Positions 5,778 through 9,776 of a DNA stretch of 9,776 nucleotides are shown piece by piece. Under the pieces are notes generated by a model, which had not been told where the DNA came from, made no database searches, and saw only the letters and a list, made by a program, of their open reading frames with translations. Source of the DNA: Lachnospiraceae bacterium. Lineage in GTDB: Bacteria > Bacillota > Clostridia > Lachnospirales > Anaerotignaceae. The stretch spans positions 20,556 through 30,331 of the forward strand of contig DPJA01000028.1 in assembly GCA_003543235.1 (NCBI GenBank), given 5' to 3'. Position 1 is the first letter of the stretch. Each line of letters opens with the position of its first letter. Both the position numbers and the translations under genes were made by a program.

Positions 5778-7592
5778 ATGTTTTCCATTGACGATTTTTA
5801 TGAACATTTTAATGATTATTGCGAAAGCAACGACTTAATTTATAGACTTTACTCTAATGATAATTCCCCTGAGGTTTGGTCTTGTATAGATGATGACGAA
5901 GCTCGCATTGCCAAATGCTTTATACAAGTTACCGATGTATACAGGATAAAAAAGAAATTAATTGTTTGCTATGTATTAGAACTGGATTCCTACTATAACG
6001 AAGTAAACGGTGCTCTTTTAAAAAGGCAAATTGTGTTCCCTCTTCATTTGGCTTCAGACATAAAGTCAACTCCACTTGATCGTAAAGAAATTGACGATTT
6101 AGTTAAAGTAATTAAAACAATTGACCCAAATTTAATCTATAATGAAAAATTTTTTAGAAAAGCGGTAACTCAATATATCAAGTTTGCATTAGCAGTTTTT
6201 GTTGGTTCTGACACCTTAGCTCGATGTAAAATTGGATGGACTTTAGACAATGAAAATAAATGGGTGTATATTGGCGTTACACACGAACCCATTGGCAACG
6301 CTACTCAAATTGATGAAACTCTTTTTCAAATTAAAGACTTTGATTTTGAAAACTTGGTAAAAGATAATGAGCTTTATCTATTGGAAGATATAGAAAATTC
6401 TTCACAAGAAGAAAGACATATCCTAATACAAGAATCAATGGAAATAGTTCTAATAGAACTTAAGAAAAATCCAGATTTGTGTGTCCTTTTTGCTTATGAT
6501 ATTTTAGCCTTAACCTATTACTACTTGGATACCCCCGATATAAAAAGATTTCCTATTGCTGTTTGTGGAAAAGGGAATGCTGCAATGGCAAAAATTGTTG
6601 CAAATGTTTTTTGTAATATGCAACTCTTCGACCCATCAAGACCAAATACTATTGCAAAAGATACAAATATTCAGTATACAAGCATTTTTTGTAAGCTAGA
6701 TAACTATGTTTGCTATGCCGACATCACAATGCTTATGCCCGTAAGAGGAAGTCTTTACAAACGTAAAGACTATACATTAGTTAAAATCATATCCGATACC
6801 ATGTTGGATGAAATTAATTATTTTCCAGTGTTTGTTACAGATAAAGAATCAAAAATTAGGGAAATCATCGATGTTGATGTTTCAAAATTTAAGAACTTTC
6901 CTTGTCAGAGAAATTCCAAAGAACTAATTGATTTAAAAGTATCCATTAATCGGTTATTATTGGAATATATTCTTTTTAATTGCAAAGCTGCAAGTTTATG
7001 TGATAAGGGAGACCCTCATACCATTAGTCTTAAAAACAAAATTAGACTGAAAGCTTCTAAGCAAGTTGTAAACTTTAAAAACTCAAAAAATTTGGATGAG
7101 AATGTGGATGAACAATACATTCTATACCTAGAGGCAATGAACTACTTTTATCAATTTTTAAAAATTAGCGACTGCAAAAATTTAGCTAACGATTTACACC
7201 AGCTTTGCTTCAAAGTGTTTAAAATGCGAGCCTCAGATTCGGAAACCACGCCTTCTGATGATAACATTGTAATTGAAAGCTTTAAAAATTATATATTGAC
7301 TATATTTGAAAATAAGGAATTAAAACCAAATTATTTTTATGTCGAAGGAGTAGAAAAACGAGGTAGAAAGGAATACTGCTATTACTTAGACTTCAACAAG
7401 TTTTACCCACATTTTTTAGATATTAATCCAGAAATATCAATTGACGAAAGAGGCTTTTTGCATATTCTAAAGTCCTTTGGTCTTATAAAGACAAAGGATG
7501 ATACATGTTATGGGGTGGAACGAAAATTTGAAGGGATGGAAAAAAAGATATATGTTCTAGCTGTAATTAAGGAAAAAATAAATATATTATAG
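5778..7592 (+). CDS. Large protein of unknown function with a degenerate P-loop-like segment
   Basis: ATG 5778 is preceded by GGAGG at 5766-5770 with 7 bases between. The ATG at 5736 falls inside the promoter, so the product has 604 residues. I do not recognise the family with certainty. No signal peptide or membrane segment is seen. Residues 1-90 are a mixed strand region (LYSNDNSPEVWSCIDDDEAR). Around 125-170 comes a helix and CKIGWTLDNENKWVYIGV. At 215-285 helices lead to RFPIAVCGKGNAAMAKIVAN, which sits where a Walker A strand-loop-helix would be but lacks GKT/S. YADITML (313-319) could occupy the Walker B place. The last 90 residues look like a winged helix (SIDERGFLHILKSFGLIKTK). This layout recalls DUF927/helicase-type replication proteins of mobile elements, which is inferred. 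It is divergent from the replication-type gene and may work with it. Confidence 0.8.
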   Translation: MFSIDDFYEHFNDYCESNDLIYRLYSNDNSPEVWSCIDDDEARIAKCFIQVTDVYRIKKKLIVCYVLELDSYYNEVNGALLKRQIVFPLHLASDIKSTPLDRKEIDDLVKVIKTIDPNLIYNEKFFRKAVTQYIKFALAVFVGSDTLARCKIGWTLDNENKWVYIGVTHEPIGNATQIDETLFQIKDFDFENLVKDNELYLLEDIENSSQEERHILIQESMEIVLIELKKNPDLCVLFAYDILALTYYYLDTPDIKRFPIAVCGKGNAAMAKIVANVFCNMQLFDPSRPNTIAKDTNIQYTSIFCKLDNYVCYADITMLMPVRGSLYKRKDYTLVKIISDTMLDEINYFPVFVTDKESKIREIIDVDVSKFKNFPCQRNSKELIDLKVSINRLLLEYILFNCKAASLCDKGDPHTISLKNKIRLKASKQVVNFKNSKNLDENVDEQYILYLEAMNYFYQFLKISDCKNLANDLHQLCFKVFKMRASDSETTPSDDNIVIESFKNYILTIFENKELKPNYFYVEGVEKRGRKEYCYYLDFNKFYPHFLDINPEISIDERGFLHILKSFGLIKTKDDTCYGVERKFEGMEKKIYVLAVIKEKINIL

Positions 7593-7599
7593 AGAAGAC

Positions 7600-7630
7600 G
7601 CAAGGTTTGTTTATTTTAATTTTTCCTTGC
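7600..7630 (+). terminator. Weak stem-loop after the 604-residue gene
   Basis: GCAAGG (7600-7605) pairs with CCTTGC (7625-7630) around a 19-base T-rich loop, 8 bases after the stop. There is no T run after the stem, so it is only a possible terminator. Confidence 0.35.
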
Positions 7631-7646
7631 AATATTTCAATCATTG

Positions 7647-7675
7647 AAAAAGGAGTGCGGCTATATCTGCACTCC
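7647..7675 (-). terminator. Rho-independent terminator for minus-strand transcription
   Basis: GGAGTGC (7652-7658) and GCACTCC (7669-7675) form a 7-bp GC-rich stem with a 10-base loop. On the minus strand the stem is followed by five T (complement of AAAAA at 7647-7651). It lies just past the aspartase remnant and is probably the original terminator of that gene. It would also end transcripts coming from the ATPase gene. Confidence 0.75.
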
Positions 7676-7707
7676 TTCAAAAACACACTTTTATAATCTT
7701 TAAGAGA

Positions 7708-8008
7708 TTATTTGTTCAATTTTATTCCCCTAATGCAATAATTAGTTAGTGTATTTACTGCCTGCTTTAACATTGAAAATGACTCAAATAGATTATAAAA
7801 AAACATGGGTTCAAATTCATTCAGCTCCATCTGCCCTGCCTCTGCGGTCAAAGTAATGGTGATATCATTACATATTGCACGAAAACGCCTGATTTACCTC
7901 CTCTAGAATTACAGTATTTATTTTGCATGGCATGATAGACGAGGCATTTTGACGTTCTGGTAAAGGATTTCCCCAATTATCGTTTTGCCCGCTGGATACC
8001 AGCCTTAA
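7708..8008 (-). pseudogene. aspA: Frameshifted 3' fragment of an aspartase (aspartate ammonia-lyase)
   Basis: Two minus-strand frames together give part of a class II fumarase/aspartase protein. The first (8008-7868) reads LRLVSSG, PLPERQNASSIMPCKINTVI and LEEVNQAF. It matches the family signature GSSIMPGKVNPV-x-PE-x-VNQ, but with Gly-to-Cys and Pro-to-Thr changes in it. The second (7869-7708) reads NDITITLTAEAGQMELNEFE, then FFYNLFESFSML, then NTLTNYCIRGI, matching the following helices of aspartase. The shift lies near 7868. The N-terminal roughly 300 residues are missing and the C-terminal about 70 are lost at a stop. Aspartase normally converts aspartate to fumarate and ammonia; this copy cannot be active. 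Fumarase C shares the signature, but the AEAGQ-x-ELN-x-x-EP segment fits aspartase well. No start signal is present. Confidence 0.88.
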
Positions 8009-8101
8009 GCCTGTCAACTCCATATATTATTAATTCTATGCGTAAAAATATACCCTTCTTTAGCAATAACTATCATTGGGGTTCCATATAACTTTAGTAT
8101 T

Positions 8102-9490
8102 TTATTCGCATAGAACCACATCTCCTCTTGTCTTCGCCAATTCCATTAATTCCTCTGTAAATCCGTTAATAGCAAACAAAATAAAATGCTCTTTTCTAGT
8201 TTCCTTTTTCCATTCAACAGACTTTGATTTTTGCTCCAACACATGAAGAACATTAACACCAACTTTTCCTTCCCAGTATTTACATTCCCCAAAAATAATG
8301 TCCACTCCATCGTTGTCAAACGCCACAATATCAATTTCCGTGTCATTATTCCACCATCGACCTACTCTATCAAAAGTGAAATTCCACTTTTCTTCCACAT
8401 TCAGCTTCCACATTTTCTCAATACAAATATCTTCATATACATAACTAATATGACCATCTATTAAACTAGCTTTTATCTTTTTCATAGCAAGTTCTTTGTT
8501 TCCAGACTCAATAAAGCTTAAGTTAGGATAGACAAACTTAAACCAGAAAAGAATAAAATTATCTTTAATCTTATAGAGTCCTCTCTTGCTTTTTTCAGGG
8601 TTTTCTTCTGTTATTGGAACTTTTCTTTCCAAAATGTCAAGATCAATTAAGGTTTTTAGGTATTTTGTTAACCCAGTTTGTTTTAATTCCAATATCCCTG
8701 CTATTTTACTCAACTTTTGGTTCCCTGCTGCTATGGCTTTTATCACAGAAAAATAGCTGCCTACCTCTGTAACTTCACGCTGCAATAGAAAATTGGGTTC
8801 ATCATAAAGAAAACTTTGTTTAGACAGAATATTTTTATCAATTGCTAAATAAATATCCTCACTATCATAAAAAAGTTCTATATATTTGGGCACACCCCCT
8901 GTAACCGCATAATATTCAATTAATTCCTTACGATTCTTTTGAGGGAAAAATTCTTGATAATAAGAAAATGGGATTTGTTTCAACTTTATTTGTCCTGTTC
9001 TTCTGCCGTATAAAGGACTTGTATAATTTAACGTCTGACTTTCCATCATTGATATCAGCGAACCGCAAAGAATAACCATAATATTTTTATCTTTCAGAAT
9101 AGTATCCCATATCTTTTGAAAGATAGATGGAAAAGCCAAATTTGATTTTCCTAAATACTGAAATTCATCTATCACTAAAATTAATTTTTCATCAGTTATT
9201 TTATCTAAAAGTGTTTTAAATAGAACTTCCCACTTGTCAACTTTTGCATTTTTCAATAGGTCGTTATCACAAAATTCTGCAACCGCCTCCTTAAAGGCAT
9301 TCCTATTTTGCAGTTCACTTTCTTCGGTAACAAGAAAATAGAATGCATTTTTGCCCTTCATAAAAGCAGTCGAAAGCTCAGTCTTACCCACCCTACGCCT
9401 ACCATAAAGAATCACCAATGAAGAATCTCTTCTATTGTATTCATCATTCAAAAATTGGATTTCCTGCTCTCTATCAATAAATTTTTCCAT
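8102..9490 (-). CDS. AAA/STAND-type ATPase with C-terminal DUF234 (PD-(D/E)XK-like) domain
   Basis: This is a 462-residue protein starting at ATG 9490, with AGAGGTGA at 9495-9502 in front. FIDREQEIQFL is the usual N-terminal box of the archaeal/bacterial ATPase family (PF01637). Walker A is YGRRRVGKTEL (G30-T37), Walker B is LILVIDEFQYL (D108, E109), and CGSLISMM (142-149) is the sensor region. YYAVTGGVPKYIEL (193-206) is a conserved family motif. Residues 250-290 form a winged helix (LSKIAGILELKQTGLTKYL). The C-terminal DUF234 region has EIDIVA (E385, D387) and GECKYW (E402, K404), the PD-(D/E)XK nuclease pattern. The length is normal for the family and both active sites look intact. The biological role of these proteins is not settled; DNA binding or cleavage coupled to ATP is inferred. 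It has its own promoter and no co-directional intact neighbour. Confidence 0.9.
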   Translation of the reverse strand: MEKFIDREQEIQFLNDEYNRRDSSLVILYGRRRVGKTELSTAFMKGKNAFYFLVTEESELQNRNAFKEAVAEFCDNDLLKNAKVDKWEVLFKTLLDKITDEKLILVIDEFQYLGKSNLAFPSIFQKIWDTILKDKNIMVILCGSLISMMESQTLNYTSPLYGRRTGQIKLKQIPFSYYQEFFPQKNRKELIEYYAVTGGVPKYIELFYDSEDIYLAIDKNILSKQSFLYDEPNFLLQREVTEVGSYFSVIKAIAAGNQKLSKIAGILELKQTGLTKYLKTLIDLDILERKVPITEENPEKSKRGLYKIKDNFILFWFKFVYPNLSFIESGNKELAMKKIKASLIDGHISYVYEDICIEKMWKLNVEEKWNFTFDRVGRWWNNDTEIDIVAFDNDGVDIIFGECKYWEGKVGVNVLHVLEQKSKSVEWKKETRKEHFILFAINGFTEELMELAKTRGDVVLCE

Positions 9491-9507
9491 TAAATCACCT
9501 CTTAATA

Positions 9508-9535
9508 ATTATACTTTAAATTATTATAATTTCAA
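9508..9535 (-). promoter_or_regulatory. Promoter of the ATPase gene
   Basis: On the minus strand TTGAAA (9535-9530), a 16-base spacer and a perfect TATAAT (9513-9508) fit a sigma-A promoter. The start would be near 9501, leaving a very short leader that would clip the ribosome binding site. A second TATAAT at 9528-9523, with a poor -35, would give a leader of about 26 bases and may be the one used. Confidence 0.55.
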
Positions 9536-9592
9536 ATATAATTATTTCTATTTTTGTCGCATATATGCCAAAATCTAAATATTTTTACAACA

Positions 9593-9627
9593 AAGAACTT
9601 TGTAAACATTAAATTTACAAAGCTCTT
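9593..9627. repeat. Hairpin upstream of the ATPase gene
   Basis: AAGAACTTTGTAAA (9593-9606) pairs with TTTACAAAGCTCTT (9614-9627) with one mismatch and a 7-base loop. Outside it, ACAACA and TGTTGT can extend the stem after a 3-base bulge. TGGTTTTTT follows on the plus strand about 14 bases later. It may be a terminator for a plus-strand gene now lost, or a regulatory stem. Confidence 0.5.
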
Positions 9628-9776
9628 AAATGTTGTTACTTTGGTTTTTTCAAATACCTTGGCTGCATTTCTTTTTCATTAAATAACTTTAACTAAAACG
9701 AAATCTGCGGATAATGTGCGAGCGAAATGCTTAAAAATTTTTATGCTTTGTTCATACTAACTTATTACATGGTTTT
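9628..9776. other. Right end of the window, no supported gene
   Basis: No open frame with a start and ribosome binding site is seen here on either strand. A minus-strand stretch (9692-9636) reads LKLFNEKEMQPRYLKKPK before a stop and is protein-like in composition. It is too short to name and is preceded by a stop. A somewhat more GC-rich patch lies near 9700-9730. Confidence 0.3.

Noticed and set aside
5423..7664. The 10-mer GTGCGGCTAT at 5423-5432 and 7655-7664 as direct repeats flanking the 604-residue gene
   Set aside because: The copy at 7655 is part of a terminator stem and loop, the flanks do not match, and ten bases is too short to claim an attachment or target-site duplication.
8146..8464. 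Two short frames inside the ATPase gene, one on each strand
   Set aside because: They lie in other frames of the clearly coding DUF234 region and have no start signals.

Overview
The window is AT-rich. Its ribosome binding sites are strong GGAGG types and its promoters are extended -10 TGnTATAAT types. Gene families and codon use fit a low-GC Firmicute, most likely an anaerobic clostridium of the Lachnospiraceae kind (inference; no rRNA or marker gene is present). It reads as an accessory region: an integrase/excisionase/replication module flanked by toxin-antitoxin-like genes, a large ATPase and several decayed gene fragments.

Left part (1-2420). The window opens inside a small helix-turn-helix protein of excisionase type (1-146). 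It is followed by a degraded GGDEF (diguanylate cyclase) remnant that has lost its catalytic core (about 168-440). An extended -10 promoter near 600 then precedes a two-gene operon: a 67-residue protein (720-923) and a HipA/CtkA-like Ser/Thr kinase (940-1830) with a good terminator. Convergent to it is a HEPN-domain protein of the HI0074/HepT type (1954-2322, minus). It carries the R-x4-H-x-Y motif, but no intact nucleotidyltransferase partner lies beside it; only a short possible C-terminal remnant overlaps its start.

Centre (2420-7700). Two inverted repeats (2478-2520, 2536-2561) lie just downstream of a tyrosine integrase (2590-4005, minus). The integrase carries an unusual C-terminal domain that reads like a HicB antitoxin fold. 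Upstream of it on the same strand are an excisionase-like HTH protein (4017-4223) and a protein resembling gene II/CRI replication initiators (4314-5351). A roughly 430-base AT-rich divergent region separates these from a 604-residue protein (5778-7592, plus) of unknown function. That protein has what looks like a degenerate P-loop and an architecture reminiscent of DUF927/helicase-type replication proteins. Together these look like the core of an integrative, possibly replicating, element or phage satellite.

Right part (7647-9776). A minus-strand terminator and a frameshifted 3' fragment of an aspartase (class II fumarase/aspartase family) form a pseudogene. It lies downstream of a 462-residue AAA/STAND-type ATPase with a C-terminal PD-(D/E)XK-like domain (8102-9490, minus), which has its own promoter. 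The last 240 bases hold a hairpin and no gene that I can support.

The most interesting candidates are the integrase-HicB-like fusion, the orphan HEPN toxin-like gene, and the pairing of a replication initiator with the unknown 604-residue protein. No CRISPR array, tRNA, rRNA or complete insertion sequence was seen.
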